From assembly GCA_037577475.1 (NCBI GenBank), contig CM075184.1, positions 9,002,594 through 9,066,593 on the forward strand: a stretch of 64,000 bases of DNA. The letters run 5' to 3'. The notes beneath the pieces are model-generated. The model did no database searches. It was not told the origin of the DNA and worked only from the letters and a program-made list of their open reading frames with translations. Shown here one piece after another: positions 14,827 through 27,971 of this stretch. Source of the stretch: Chaunax sp. Z400. Taxonomy: Eukaryota; Chordata; Actinopteri; Lophiiformes; Chaunacidae. The translations under genes and the position numbers were made by a program. Each line of letters opens with the position of its first letter. Within the stretch, counting starts at the first letter, position 1.

Positions 14827-14943
14827 GTCACGTGACGTCTTCTTCGGCTAGTAGCCAGTTGTTTACTGAGGCTGATGCAGTGGTGAGAAGACACCGTGAT
14901 GGCTGGCTGTCAAAACCGGTAGGCAGGAGGCAAACCAGTGCAG
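14827..14943 (+). promoter_or_regulatory. slc7a6: Probable SLC7A6 promoter and non-coding exon 1
   Basis: A locally CpG-rich patch contains the perfect palindrome GTCACGTGAC (14827-14836), which is the CLEAR/E-box sequence bound by TFEB/TFE3/MITF factors. It overlaps a CRE-like TGACGTC (14833-14839). A donor site CAG|GTGAGA ends a putative 5' UTR exon at 14943. The next plausible acceptor is at 18207, leading into the exon with the SLC7A6 start codon. The transcription start cannot be fixed from sequence alone. Confidence 0.5.
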
Positions 14944-17900
14944 GTGAGACCGGACTATATCCTGGGGAGCAGTGTTTGTTACGGGGAGAGAGCGCAGCCG
15001 AAGATAGGCCAAACTAAATATGATTGTAGATACATTAACGGAACAAAAGGGAAGCCAGGTCTGCGAGGAGTAGCGGCAAGCTAACCGCAGATAGTCCTTA
15101 TGTCACCGGAGGTTAGCGGGCTCTTATTCAAAATGAAAGACAACAGTAAGAATTTATCCCTCCTGATGTGTGCTTTGTGATTTCTTAGCAGTGTTATTTC
15201 TGTCCTTAAGGCGAGGTGAACCTAGATATTTTTGCCATGATGGGCAAAGAGTAAGCTAACACTTCAAATAGCGACCGTGTGTGATTGCTAGTAATGCTCT
15301 GTAAATAGGCACATGTTTGGAAGCCCCTTAGGCCTGTCAATAGAGTTATTTATAGCTATTAATTAACAACAGGACTATATTTTCTGTCTTTGCTTTCTTG
15401 CTGTTTACAGCTAACGTTGTCTGTGGATCTGATTTGCCTCATGAGACTCATGTCTCTAATGATACATATGTGGGGTTGGGCTATACAAATAATTGTGACT
15501 TGACATGTTCAGTAAAAATGTTTAAGAAGAAATACTACTGTACAAAGCTGTGATTGCTTTAACTGAGATTTTATTTCGAAAATCAGTAGCGGAAGTCAGG
15601 TTTGGTCATTCAGCGTTATCAAAGTACCGGCGAGTCGGGAAAGAAAACGCCGACCGGGGATGGTTTGTTACGTTAAATAATCCTGTTTCTTCATAGGCCT
15701 CCCAATACATATATAACATCACACCAGTAAATAGACCGATCCCTATTGTACCACCCTTAAAACTGAACAGAGCTAACTCGTTTCTGGATCAACAGGGTAA
15801 ATGGTACCACTACAGATTCCACCTTTTTTAGCTTAAAAATTGCCATAAAATTTAGCATATGGCATTTGGAACGGCTCATACCATAAGGTGCCTGTTAGAA
15901 AATAGGTTTTAATATTAGATGGTTCTTTACACTATGGCCTGTGTCATATATTCCTATATAAAGGTTTGGACAAAGCTCTCTTGAAATGTTAACTTCATTT
16001 TTTTTTATCATTTGTATCTCATTAATACAACTTTACAAAATGTTCCACTGGCAGTTGAAGTGTTTATGAATTATATGTTGTGAGGTTTTATACACATTAA
16101 CATGGATGGACACTGTTGTGTTTCTGATTTGGAACTAGGTGAAAATCTAGTGTATGGCTGGCCTGTGTGCGGTCAATGCATGAAAATGTGGTGCTGTCGA
16201 TAATGTGACTTACAGGATGTTTATTTGTTAAGTGTACTCAGGAAGCAGATAAACATATGTTTGTGCGAAGCTCGAGTTTATCTAAACAGTTCAGTTGTCA
16301 CATGCTTTCTAACTTAAAACACTGAAAACTGCCTTTTGAAAAACCTGGACTACCTTTAAAAGTGGCAAATAAAATGTACATTATAATGGAAGAAAACATA
16401 TATCATTTTTGACGCAAATTACCACACATTTAGTTCCCACAAATCAAGCTACAGTGCAGTAAGATTCTGGAACTGGATAACGTAATGACCACAGTCATGA
16501 AAACGGTGACCTTCATTCAGGCGTGTGGACTGAATCACCGTCAGTTCCAACTATTGTTGAGGGAGGTGGACACGTAACATGGAGATGTGCTGACCATACG
16601 GAAGTAAGGTGGCTGAGTAGGAGCGCCGTCCTCAAGCGATTTTTTTTTTTGAGCTTGGGAAGAAATGGCTCTTTTCATGCATAGTAAAGGAAAACCCTTG
16701 CCTGACCTGTCAGATCCAAACTAGCTGAATGACCTTGTCATGTTGTGTGAGAGCATTAATCAAGTTATTACCAAAACCTACAACAATCGAATGCAGAAGC
16801 AATTTTATAATACGATAAAGAGTATACATTTATATACAAGCGGCCTTTTTAGGGCAACCATAATGCTGATGTGGCCCGGGTTGAAATTGAGTATAGTGAA
16901 AATAATAATGAAAACAGGAAATATAAATATATATACTATATATGTTTTGTCCTTGTGGTGGCTGTGTTTCTACACTCATTTGAATCTTTTGATCCTTTTA
17001 AATCACAATTATGCTGAACTGTGTATCTGTACATGAATAACATACTGCATGTGTACATCACAGAAAAGAAAAAAATCATTATCATGTATCTCTAAATGTG
17101 AGATTTTGTAATTATTTGTTGTTGGGTTTTTTTTAGATACCAGTTTGTAGGTTATCTGAGGTACTTTAAGCCTTTAATCGAAAATGTCTAAAAGCTGAAA
17201 GAGAGAGGAGCTCAGGTCCTGGCCCTAGTTCAAACCCAGGAAATCCCAGTCACATGGAAAGCATCTTAGACCTTTACAGCCTCCAGGCAGGTGTAAACAA
17301 GATCGGCCCATCTATTTGTTAGCAATGTCTTAATAATACACCGAAGTGAAATGACAAATTATTGCACCAGAGTCATAAACTGATAACTGTGTTGAATGTC
17401 GACTCTGCCTTCGACGTACCTCTGGCTGTAACACTGGATAAAGTGTCACAAGGTTTACTGAACTGCGCATCACATCTATGTGATGTCTTTTTCAGATGTG
17501 CCTAATGCCTGACACATTTCACAGGCTCACACACACACAAGTTCACACGCACGTACAAGGAGTCGCACCAGACACTCACCTGTAGCTCCTAGCCTGAATG
17601 AAACATGATCCATGCTTTGGCGAGGGATGCAGGAAGACACTGCTGTCTTTTAATTCGTGTGTTAGAAAGTGTCTGTTGTTGACTGACGAGATTTAAGTTC
17701 ACAGCAGGGGTTGTTTTGGAGACACTGATGTGTCTGTTATCATCAGAAAAGCAGGTGGTGGCGAGTTTGTGCATGTGGAACACATGCCTAATGATTCATT
17801 GAAGCACGCACCTCGCATGCACACACAACACACAGGCCACCAGCCTGTTGTCATGAATGGCCTTTGGTCCCAAATGTAGTTATGTTGTCCTGTAAATTGT

Positions 17901-18207
17901 ATATTCCACACCTACATACAGCCCTGCTTCTTTTCCAACCTGCTCCCAATCATCAACATGCCTTTTGTTCTGTCTAAGTAAGATCTGCCTGGAGGTAGTT
18001 CACATTATTCTCTGAAAGGATGCACATAAATGTAATTATAGGAGTTTGATTGTGATAAGTGGATAAACATGAAATTCTAAGGTAGGTTAACGTTTTACCA
18101 GAGAGAACAGGCAGCTCTTTATCAGATATGTGAAACTGTTATTAATATCTGGTTGTTTATCCATCCTTGACCTCATTCCTGTTTTTCCAATCTCTTCTGT
18201 GCACCAG
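14944..18207 (+). other. Probable SLC7A6 intron 1, no gene seen
   Basis: About 3.3 kb of AT-rich sequence without coding pattern. A 45-base stretch at about 16845-16890 (GCTGATGTGGCCCGGG core) is related to the right part of the hAT-like element at 29562-29836. Short CA runs occur at about 17528 and 17820. Confidence 0.45.
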
Positions 18208-18434
18208 CATTTGATACGTTAGGTATTAAAAGTCAGTCACAAGACACTTGTCTGGCCCGACCATTTGGGACTGAGCTCCTCTTTGCCTCTCCAAAAGTGA
18301 CCCCTGTGTCTGAATCTGTTGGGACAGGTCGTTCCAGAGTTTGCGAGAAAAAGGACAAGGGCCTGAAGCGTCTGCAGCTGGTCGTCGGTTCCTGCAGGTT
18401 TCAGCCTTGAGACGGCCGAGAAGAGTACGAGAAG
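18208..18434 (+). other. slc7a6: SLC7A6 5' UTR segment, repeat-like
   Basis: Pyrimidine-rich acceptor TCTTCTGTGCACCAG ends at 18207, so the coding exon probably starts here. The stretch from about 18290 to 18420 (GGGACAGGTCGTTCCAGAGT core) resembles a dispersed fish repeat that commonly contains a 'gttccagag' block. It would then be a repeat taken into the untranslated leader. Confidence 0.4.
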
Positions 18435-21400
18435 ATGAACGGCAGTTCTGGCCCCGCTTCCAAACTGTCTGAGCCGCCCAAAGAGAGCATGCAGCTAAAG
18501 AAGGAAATCTCACTGCTCAACGGGGTCAGCCTGATCGTGGGAAACATGATCGGCTCTGGCATCTTCGTCTCCCCCAAGGGTGTGCTGATCTACAGCGCCT
18601 CCTATGGGCTGTCGCTAGTCATCTGGGCCATTGGGGGCCTGTTCTCTGTGGTGGGGGCTCTCTGCTATGCCGAGCTGGGCACCACCATCACCAAATCAGG
18701 GGCATCTTATGCATACATCCTGGAGTCCTTCGGTGGCTTCATTGCGTTCATTCGTCTGTGGACATCTTTGTTGATCATTGAGCCCACCAGCCAGGCAGTC
18801 ATTGCCATTACATTTGCCAACTACCTGGTGCAGCCGCTCTTTCCAACATGCGAACCTCCATATGTAGCGTCCAGGCTCATCGCTGCAGCGTGTATATGTA
18901 AGTACTTCTGATCTACGCTTTGTCTCAGCCGCTGTTTGCGTCTGTCTGCCTAAGTCTGAATACCAAGAACATCTGTGAGACTTTCCTCTCCTCTCAGGCT
19001 TACTGACATTCATCAACTCTGCCTATGTAAAGTGGGGCACCCGCGTGCAGGACATCTTCACCTATGCCAAGGTGGCTGCCCTCATCGTCATCATCATCAC
19101 TGGCATCGTCAAGCTGTGTCAGGGTGAGTGGTGTCACCTTTTCATATTCTTCACAGTTAACTGAATATCAAGGACATGGATTACAGCAGCTCCTAGTTGT
19201 GCATCGATCAAGACGAGCACTTAGGGCTGACCGAGCTGTGGCAGCACCTAAACTTTGGAATGATCTCCTCCTACAGATCAGGTCATTAACGTCTCTACCA
19301 ATGTTCAAATCACAATTAAAAACCCAAATTACTTTTTTAGGCCCAATTCTTTATCCTCCCTTTTTGTACAGTATTTATAACTACCCCTGTAGACTTTCAT
19401 ACAATGTTTTTCGCTCTTATTTTGTCTAATTCTCTTTTTTGGCTCAGCTGTTTTTACTTGTTCTTATGGCTAATGTTTGGTTTTTATGCCTTACCTGTTT
19501 TTATTTGCTTTATCTTGTTCTCCTGGTTTTTGCCATATTTGTTCAGCACTTTGGGCAACACTGTGTTGTATTTTAAATGTGCTATATAAATAAATTGACC
19601 TGACTTTTTATAAGGGTTTATAATCAACATGACTGCTATGCCTTCATCAGTTCAGGTATTCATTCCTCATCTTCATTCACCTGCTGTCTGATCACAGTGG
19701 CAACATTTGACCACATGAGGCATCCCTTTCACAGTGTATAGGCTGTGCAGCTACTGAGGTGCACAGACAATCTCCACACAGGTAAATAGCAATATGTGTT
19801 TGCAGATCTCGGCCATGTGTAGTAGGAGTGTAGCAAAAGTCACATGTAAAAAGACGTTTACGAATGTCATTATGCACACACAGATTCTGCAAACATTCAC
19901 ATGTCTTAGTATGCATTTTGAGATTATGTTACATTTCTGCAAATCTGCACACACATGGATTTAGACACAAAACACTCCATAAACATTTGAATGTAGTTTT
20001 GCTACAATATGTGCCCATAATTTAGGATGTTGGTAGATGGGATGACTTTAGATCATTAGGTCTGTGTATTGCATTGTACAACTAGAAATCATTCGGATGT
20101 ATACCTCCCTAAATCTGTTGTCATTAAAACTGGAATAACCAGGAAATGGTTTCCAGCAATTACAAAAGGGGATAATAAATGTTCAGAGACATATAATCAA
20201 TTTTTTTTAAAGTACTACAATACGTAATAAGTAGTACTACTGTTTGAAAGAACAGCCATTCAATTTAAAACCTTTAGAAATACATGATTTAAATATTTTT
20301 TTTGCTATTTTCTTTAAATGGCAAAAATAACAATCAGATTTAGAAACAGTACATTAAGACTGCCCCCCCCCCATCCCCTATAAATCTGCAGTTTGAATCT
20401 AGATTCAGGTAATCCACACTACATCATACATACACATAAATAATATTAACTGAACATGCTTGAATTTGTTTTCATTTTTACCTATAGCTTTTTGATCATT
20501 TGAATTTGAATTGAGAAATTCAAGAAAATTTCAAAATGGTAAATGGACTGTACTTATATAGCGCCTTTCTAGTCTGACTGACCACTCAAACGCTTTACAA
20601 CACGAGCCAGCATTCACCCATTCACACCAACATTCACCCATTCACACCAGCATTCACCCATTCACACCAGCATTCACCCATTCACACCAGCATTCACCCA
20701 TTCACACCAACATTCACCCATTCACACCAGCATTCACCCATTCACACCAACATTCACCCATTCACACCAGCATTCACCCATTCACACCAGCATTCACCCA
20801 TTCACACCAGCATTCACCCATTCACACCAGCATTCACCCATTCACACCAGCATTCACCCATTCACACCAACATTCACCCATTCACACCAGCATTCACCCA
20901 TTCACACCAGCATTCACCCATTCACACCAACATTCACCCATTCACACCAGCATTCGCCCATTCACACCAGCATTCACCCATTCACACCAGCATTCACCCA
21001 TTCACACCAACATTCATACAGCGGTGGCATTCGTACCACACAAGGCGCCACCTGCTCATCAGGAGCAGGAACCATTCACACAATCACTCACACACCAATG
21101 GAACAGCCATTGGGAGCAATTTGGGGTTCAGTATCTTGCCCAAGGACACTTCAACATGTAGGCTGCAGGGGCTGGGGATCGAACCACCGACCTTCTGATA
21201 AGGTCTACCACTGAGCCACAGCCGCTCCTATGCTTATGTCTTGCAGTGTTGTCTCAAAATCAAATCATCTCTTCCTCAGCCCTACGTCCATCTCTCCACA
21301 AGGTTTCATCAAACTTATTGACATATCGCAAAGACAATCAGACATTGTTGATCAAATGACCTCCACCCAACTCCGTTTGCAAAGTAACACATCAGCAGAA

Positions 21401-24400
21401 TTATAAATATTTACTGACATAAACTACATTCACTTCTTTAGTCATAGGCAAACCATCTGTGAGCTTTTTTTTCTAATTATTATTCTATCATTATTTTTTT
21501 TTAATATACTGTCATTGCTGAAAGGCAGCTGCTGTAAATACTAGACTGATTTCATAGAAAGTCAGAAATCAGCCATCTACAATGGACAAGGACTGATCAG
21601 CCACAGATTCGACTGGACACAAATACAATTTTATGATTAATTTATACATGGAAGTACTGCAGTTTCACTGATTGTTCCTTTAATTAGTTTGTCTCCGTCT
21701 TAGGTTACACGACCAACTTCGAATCATCCTTCAAGGGCTCGTCTACAGATCCAGGTGACATCGCGCTGGCGCTCTACTCTGCCCTCTTCTCCTACTCTGG
21801 CTGGGACACCCTCAACTTTGTTACTGAGGAGATCAAAAACCCAGAAAGGTAACTTCTACCTTTCCCCTTCCTTTTCAATGGAATGATCAGAGTCAAGTCT
21901 TGAATCATCCTGACAATGATCCAACATCCTGTCGTTCCAGGAACCTACCTCTAGCCATCGCCATCTCTATGCCCATTGTCACCATCATCTACATCCTCAC
22001 CAATGTGGCCTACTATGCTGTTCTGGATGTTGGTGCTATACAGGCCAGTGATGCAGTGGCGGTGGTGAGTAAACTAAACTGTCAACAACAAGATGCATGT
22101 GTGGGATCTGAACTTGCAGTTGCAATAAACCGGTCTGTGCCTCTGCCTCAGACCTTTGCAGATCACACTCTTGGTGTGATGAGCTGGACCATCCCCATTG
22201 CTGTGGCTCTCTCCTGCTATGGAGGCCTCAACGCCTCCATCATAGCTGCATCCAGGTAGACCCACACAACCAATACTGCCAACATGTGCACTGGTTACTT
22301 CATCATCATTTAATCTGTTTTTATAGAGGTTCTTTAAAAAAAAATCTGAGCAGTAAAGCAAACATTATCAGTTGTAATTCATGGTTGTTGTGTCCAGGTT
22401 GTTCTTCGTGGGCTCTCGTGAGGGTCACCTTCCAGACGCTCTGTCCATGATCCACATACAGAGATTCACTCCGATCCCTGCTCTCATCTTCAATGTATGA
22501 CAATGGATCACTCACATGGAAAATTATAGTGGATGAAGTACAGGAAACTTCCCCTTACTGTTAGTTGCAGATAGGTAGAGCCTTCTCATGTCCTAGATAT
22601 CTTCATTGCATTGGCTAATAAGAAACCTCAAACCATTTCCTTCACCAAGGAGTTATGTTTTTTTACCTTTGCTATGAGGATTATGCAAAAACTACTGGAT
22701 GAATTTCTATGAAACGTGGTGGAACCCTGGGGCATGGGTCAGGAGAGAACCCTTTAAATACTGATGTAGATTTGGATAAAGGGTCGGCCCAGGAATGTTT
22801 TAGGACTGTGCATAACATTGTGAAATAGGGCATTACTCAGTATTTTCTCTTATACACAAACTACTGAATGGGTCAGACAAGCTAATCAAACATGTGTTTG
22901 ACAGGCTTTGTTTTATTCTATGCTAAACTTATTTTATATTGTAAACCTAGAATGGTGCTCAGTAGAGCACACCCCTCCAACCAAGCTTGAACAATCCGAC
23001 ACATTTTACATAAACCAGATCTGGATCCCTACCAAAAAAATCATGAAGTAAATCATAGTGATCTGGATATATTTCTAAAACTGCAGGCGACAACTCAAAA
23101 AGCCTTGTTATCATAGGTGGTAGCGGAGTGTTTGTTACTGTATAGCAGATAAATAAAGATAATATATTCTGATTCTGCACCATACTATACACACTCTTAG
23201 ATGTCAGCACAATAAACATATGGGATTTTTACATCATGGTCTATATAATGTATTTCCTGAGAACTGAGAAAATGTTTTATCATGCAAGCTTAAGAAAGTT
23301 TTTTTTTTTTTCTAAAGTCCTGGATCTTCCTCTCTCTGGATCCACACCAACATTTAATGGGTTCTTGTTGACTCACCACTAGTTTTTACATAATTACGGA
23401 CAATGTTGAAAAACGCTCTCACAATGTTGAAAAAGAATTCCTGGATCCTGGATTCCTTGATCTACACCACAATTTAATGGATTTGTCCCTTTGGTTTTAT
23501 TACTTTTCGACTAATCCTGCTGACAAACAAATAAAAAAAAACAACAACCAACCAATGGACACAGGTGTAAACAACCTCCTTGGTGGAGGTAAAAGAACAG
23601 GATCTGATTTAATGTAGACTAAAAAGTATCTGGCAACTCTGTGCCTGATAATAAATATGACACTTATTTATTTAAACCACTTTGTGTAAATGAAAATGTT
23701 GAACAATTAAGAGGTGAAAATAATCTTCATAGTACAATAAATACTGTGCCTTTCATCCACATCTTTTTTTCCACTGTTTTCATCCCTTTTCCTCCGTCTG
23801 CTGTCCAGTGTGTCATGTCACTGATCTACCTCACAGTGGAGGACATCTTCCAGCTCATCAACTACTACAGCTTTAGCTACTGGTTCTTCATGGGTCTGTC
23901 CATCGCCGGGCAGATCTACCTCCGCTGGAAAGAGCCAGACAGACCCAGACCCCTCAAGGTGACGACCCACCATTTGACTTTTTCATTCATAATGTTAACG
24001 ATTCCATTCAATTTTTCCACCGGCTATGCCATTGTTAGACTGTCGCGTCTTGATTTGTAAACATCAACAGGTCATTGGTTTCATTTCATGACAGCTGCCA
24101 AATTCTTGGCCATATGTTTACATCTAAAACATTTATTCAAAATCTAATAACAATATTTCACCAACCAGTTGGAAACTAACTGAGGAGTCACTGAATGGCA
24201 GAAAGAAACTTCGAACAACAGCTGGAGTTTCCTCACCTGCAAAAACCTTTCTAGCAGTTGACTTTCTGCAGCCAAGTGCACGTAGCAACACACACTGTGA
24301 ATAATATCTTTGTTTTTCTTCGGATACATGCTGGATGATCACAAGAAAACTGGGACGATACCCTAACCTTATTTTGATCCAAGGAATTACGTACTCATTT

Positions 24401-25594
24401 CAATTTAGAACTGAAATGGTGACACCACTCATTTTTAACTCAGACCCTTAGAATAACTTGCATTGATTAGTACATTAGAAGCTCCTGCATGGATGTGACA
24501 TCAGTGTACCTGCAGCTCATTTTACTTTATTATATTTGTTATTACTTGATTGAATGTCCTAAGAAATCATTCATTTCTTGTTCCACCATGATGTAGAAAT
24601 CGCAGCACAAAGACAAGAAAGCTGCTGTCCACACTTGCTGTTAAGCATGAACAAATAGCAACTTCTACACATTAAGTCTTGTGTTGTCCTCAGTGGTTCT
24701 GCTAAAGTTAAATTGCACTAATTTGACGTTGATGTCTCACATGTAGGCTTTTGTCTGTTTAATCTGTGTGCTATGTCAAAGAACAGTCCACCTCAAAATG
24801 AAAATTCAGCCATTATCTACTCGCCTCCATGCCAATTGAAAGTCAGATGAAGTCTCTCGGTCCACAAAACATTTTTGGAACTTCACAACAAAACATCGGT
24901 GCAGCATCCTCCTACACAACTGAGGAAGATGAGGACTCGTTTTTAATATTTGGGTGAACTGTTCTTTTAAAACGTCAGACTTGAGACTTGCACTGAGTCG
25001 GGCTGTGTAAATGTTTACCATAACTCTTTGCATGTAAACAATGTACTAAAAATCAAGTTTTTTTGGGGAATCGATACGGTACCACAAATATAAATGTGGC
25101 AGTATTTTCTTACTATGACTTAGTGAGACTAATTTGTCGTCCATAACAAATGCCCCGACACTAAACCCATCACAGTAGGAGTAGGGAAAGGGAAGTATGA
25201 TCATCATACACACACACACCATCTCACCGTCTCCCTCCTGATGTCTCCCTACAGCTGACTTTATTTTACCCGGTGGTGTTCTGCCTGTGTGCCCTTTTCC
25301 TGGTGGCGGTCCCTCTCTACAGCGACACCATCAACTCTCTGATCGGCATTGCCATTGCCCTGTCAGGGATTCCTGTCTACTTCCTGGGCGTCTATCTACC
25401 AGAGTCCAAACGACCGCCTATGATCACCAAGCTACTGCGTGAGTTTACCACACACCCGACACCCTGAGGCAACGGGCACACTGGTCATTTTGTGGTGGCT
25501 AACATGTTTGTCATCTCTTCCTGCAGGCTCTGTGACTCACTTCACCCAGTACACATGCTACTGTGTTCTGACAGAGATGGATAAAAGTGAATAG
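18435..25594 (+). CDS. slc7a6: SLC7A6, y+L amino acid transporter light chain (y+LAT2)
   Basis: Plasma-membrane exchanger light chain of the APC/LAT family. In the known family it pairs with SLC3A2 by a disulfide and swaps intracellular cationic amino acids for extracellular neutral ones plus sodium. Coding exons: 18435-18897, 18998-19123, 21704-21848, 21941-22064, 22152-22255, 22398-22494, 23809-23958, 25255-25438, 25527-25594; in frame throughout, 486 residues. Visible hallmarks are the LAT start (LKKEISLLNGVSLIVGNMIG), the TM1 substrate loop GSGIFVSPKG, YAELGTTITKSGASYAYI, FSYSGWDTLNFVTEEIKNPE in TM6, and the end YLPESKRP. The exon-3 cysteine expected for heavy-chain linkage is plausible in PLFPTCEPP. 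The start is the first in-frame ATG before the conserved block. SLC7A7 is the alternative, but the convergent SLC7A6OS neighbour favours SLC7A6. Confidence 0.93.
19150..19605 (+). mobile_element. LINE 3' end in SLC7A6 intron
   Basis: The + strand encodes a fragment APKLWNDLLLQIRSLTSLPM followed by FKSQLKTQ, a pattern seen at the C-terminal end of fish non-LTR reverse transcriptase ORFs. It is followed by an AT-rich 3' UTR ending GTGCTATATAAATAAATTGACC. It sits in the intron after exon 18998-19123. Confidence 0.65.
20537..21229 (-). mobile_element. tRNA-derived SINE with expanded internal array
   Basis: Read on the minus strand it begins with a tRNA-like head: A box TGGCTCAGTGGTAGA (21203-21218 on +) and B box GGTGGTTCGATCCCC. 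The body GGGCAAGATACTGAACCCC follows, and the element ends in AGGCGCTATATAAGTACAGT near 20560. Between body and tail lies a 400-bp tandem array. It lies in the SLC7A6 intron between 19123 and 21704. Relatives in this window are at 4950, 9883 and 54797. Confidence 0.8.
20611..21010. repeat. Minisatellite, 20 copies of a 20-bp unit
   Basis: Unit CATTCACCCATTCACACCAG repeats exactly 20 times without an indel. Copies differ almost only at the last base (A in copies 1, 5, 7, 13, 16 and 20, G elsewhere). Copy 18 carries CATTCGCCCA. The array lies inside the SINE at 20537-21229. Confidence 0.97.
22640..23600. repeat. Pair of dispersed repeats facing each other in SLC7A6 intron
   Basis: At about 22642 the + strand has a head CACCAAGGAGTTATG followed by CAAAAACTACTGGATGAATT. 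At about 23590 the minus strand has the same type of head (CACCAAGGAGGTTG, then TTTGTTTGTCAGCAGGATTA). The copy at 58796-59240 belongs to the same family. No exon signal was found between 22494 and 23809. Confidence 0.55.
24776..24970. mobile_element. MITE-like element with terminal inverted repeats
   Basis: The left end AAAGAACAGTCCACCTCAAA and the right end TTTGGGTGAACTGTTCTTTT are inverted copies of each other with a few mismatches. The interior is short and non-coding. It lies in the SLC7A6 intron before exon 25255. A related right end occurs at about 42800-42905 and a related left end at about 54738-54760. Confidence 0.7.
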
Positions 25595-27244
25595 CATTCA
25601 TCACACTGGGAAGCTCTACACTATGCATCCTCACAGCTCACAGTCACCAGGGGACCACACAAGGGATTCTGCTGTGACTTTTATTATACTGTACACTATG
25701 TGGAAGCCCTCACACTTCACTGAAATACTGCCACATGATGCACACCTTCTCTCATCCTGGGATTTAAGGACTTCAGCCCCTCAGGAAGGAAAATACTGTT
25801 ATACTACACATGGTGGATATTGTTGCATTTATTCATCACACAATTAATGACCTCTATGATAAAGGATCTGCCTTATTAGTTCTACAGGTGATAAAGATGC
25901 CTATAGTATGTGCCTGTGAGATTGCACACTATTATATGGGTTTGAAGTGAAGCATAACATGCAGTATACATGACTGTGCTTTAAGTATCATTGGGTTTCC
26001 TTCACGTTCATGAAAAAGGGAAGAAAATGTTTTTGTCTGCTGCTACGTAAGGATTCTGAGTCATCATTTTAATGGCACTTTGATGACATTGTGGTTTTTT
26101 GCATTCTAACTCTTGTTCCTATGTTGAAACAGAACCTTTTTTTTCCATGTGTTGTATTGAATGACTTGTGAATGTTTCAAGCATTTAGGACGAGTTGTGT
26201 TGTCTGAACTGTTTGAATCAACTCTATCCAGCCTTCAAACCCTCCTGTTTTATATGTTTGCTCTAAACTGTGTAGCATTAAATCGATTTATTTGAATTAT
26301 GTAGTGCTCATTGTTCTGTATCCAAGACGTCAAACAGATGTTTAGACTTGGGTCGATATAGCAAAGGTATTTAGTGGAGTGCTCTGTCTTTGGCTATGAA
26401 ATACTGGCACACTCTTCTATAAAGGTGTCAATGCTTCAAACATACTGTGTTTGAATCTAATCAATCCAATAGATTATCTAGAGGGGCACTCAGTATAGTA
26501 CTGTACATACCTCTGCCAAGACCCAACAGTCCCTTTTAAATTAAACCCTAATTCCCAGGTTTCACACCTGTGAAAACAAATCCTACTTGACAAAGGTAAA
26601 GAACTGGCCGATTTAGATACAATTTGATGTACAAAAATCAATCATGTATAAGATAGGATGTGTACAAGGTTGAAAATCATTCACTTACCCAGTGAAATCA
26701 TGAATTACATTTAACAGCACCTCTTGGTTTCAATCTCAAATCTTGTGCCATTAATTAGAGCTGGTCCCCTACCAGCCCAGTGTTGGATCATACAAAAATT
26801 TGTTTGTACTGAACTAAAATGTTGAAATTGACTTAAAATCGTACAAGAACTGCTAAGTGTGTTTGCTAAATTAAGCATGAAAACAGACAAGTTGTTTTCT
26901 GCAGTGCGGTTTTGTAAATGGAGTATTTGATCAAATTAAACCCTTCCTGTCATGGAAGGGAAAGGGCATGGAAACATTTTTTCCTGCAACACTTTTACAT
27001 CAGAGGTTCAGACCAGTAGGGACCGACCTTCCACACCTTCTCAGACCGGTCCTCGCTCATTTAATTTTTTCCTTCCTCCAGTTGAGAGAGAAAACTTTCC
27101 TCATCTTCAGTTGTGGCTCACTGGACTCCAGACTTTCATTGGATCTTTAATTAGGTGTTATGTTCAAACTGATCTTTTGAGTAACGTCTTCTACCTAAAC
27201 ATTCATACTCAAAGCAGAAAAAAATGACAGGGAGATGTTTGAAG
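25595..27244. other. SLC7A6 3' UTR and intergenic tail
   Basis: No coding pattern. An ATTAAA hexamer at 26277-26282 is a possible polyadenylation signal for SLC7A6, about 680 bases after the stop. An AATAAA on the minus strand at 27250-27245 is a possible end for SLC7A6OS. The two genes converge here. Confidence 0.45.
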
Positions 27245-27971
27245 TTTATTTTCAAAGCTTTCCTTTTATACACATCTACATATTTACAAAACGTTGAATT
27301 CAGCATCCAAGAGAAACAAGCTGAACTTCAAAAAGAGGAATTTCTGAAACAAACTCACACATCCACAACAAAAATAATGAACCACGCTTTCACATTATGC
27401 AGAAATCTTAACACGCACAATTATACCTACACACGCTACCATGCACAAACACCTTAAATTGCAAACACGCAGCCCGTCTTTCTAACAGAGGGGTTAACGG
27501 CACAAAGCATACCAGGCATGTAACACTAATACGCAACATTTCTAACACACGTCCACTTTGAACAAACACCCACACACAAATTCACGCCACCACAGTTTAA
27601 AAAAGAAAATAAAGACACTCTGTATCCTTCTGGAAATAACACCTACTCAGTTGCTTGTGTAGTAGAGAGAGTGGAATAGATTTCATCCTACAACATTAAG
27701 GTAGTGGTCAACAAAATCTGGGGCTCAGACAATAGGCACATAAACTTTTGAGCGCGTGTTACACACAGGACGTTTCTCAATTTCATCGGTAATGTAAAAC
27801 AAATCAGAGTGCTACTCAAACATCTACACTTTGATGTCTTAAAGTATATTGCTTTGCAGGCCGTGACTCTTATGAGCCGTTCTAGCAGTTCTTTTTCCTT
27901 CTCTCTCGCCTACACAGAGCTCTAAGGAGTGTGGTGTTATTTTTGGAAGATGCACTGGGTTAAGGGACAGA

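Noticed and set aside
16740..17036. Plus-strand frame of 98 codons
   Set aside because: Overlaps an old hAT-like fragment and AT-rich intron sequence. No homology is recognised.
19064..19429. Open frame of 121 codons as one exon
   Set aside because: Its first part is the end of an SLC7A6 exon read in another frame, and the rest runs into a LINE 3' end. A clear donor lies at 19124.
20611..21010. Regular repeats as a CRISPR array
   Set aside because: Units abut directly with no unique spacers, and the host is a vertebrate. It is a minisatellite within a SINE.
27224..27457. Plus-strand frame of 77 codons
   Set aside because: No domain; it lies in the likely 3' UTR of SLC7A6OS on the other strand.
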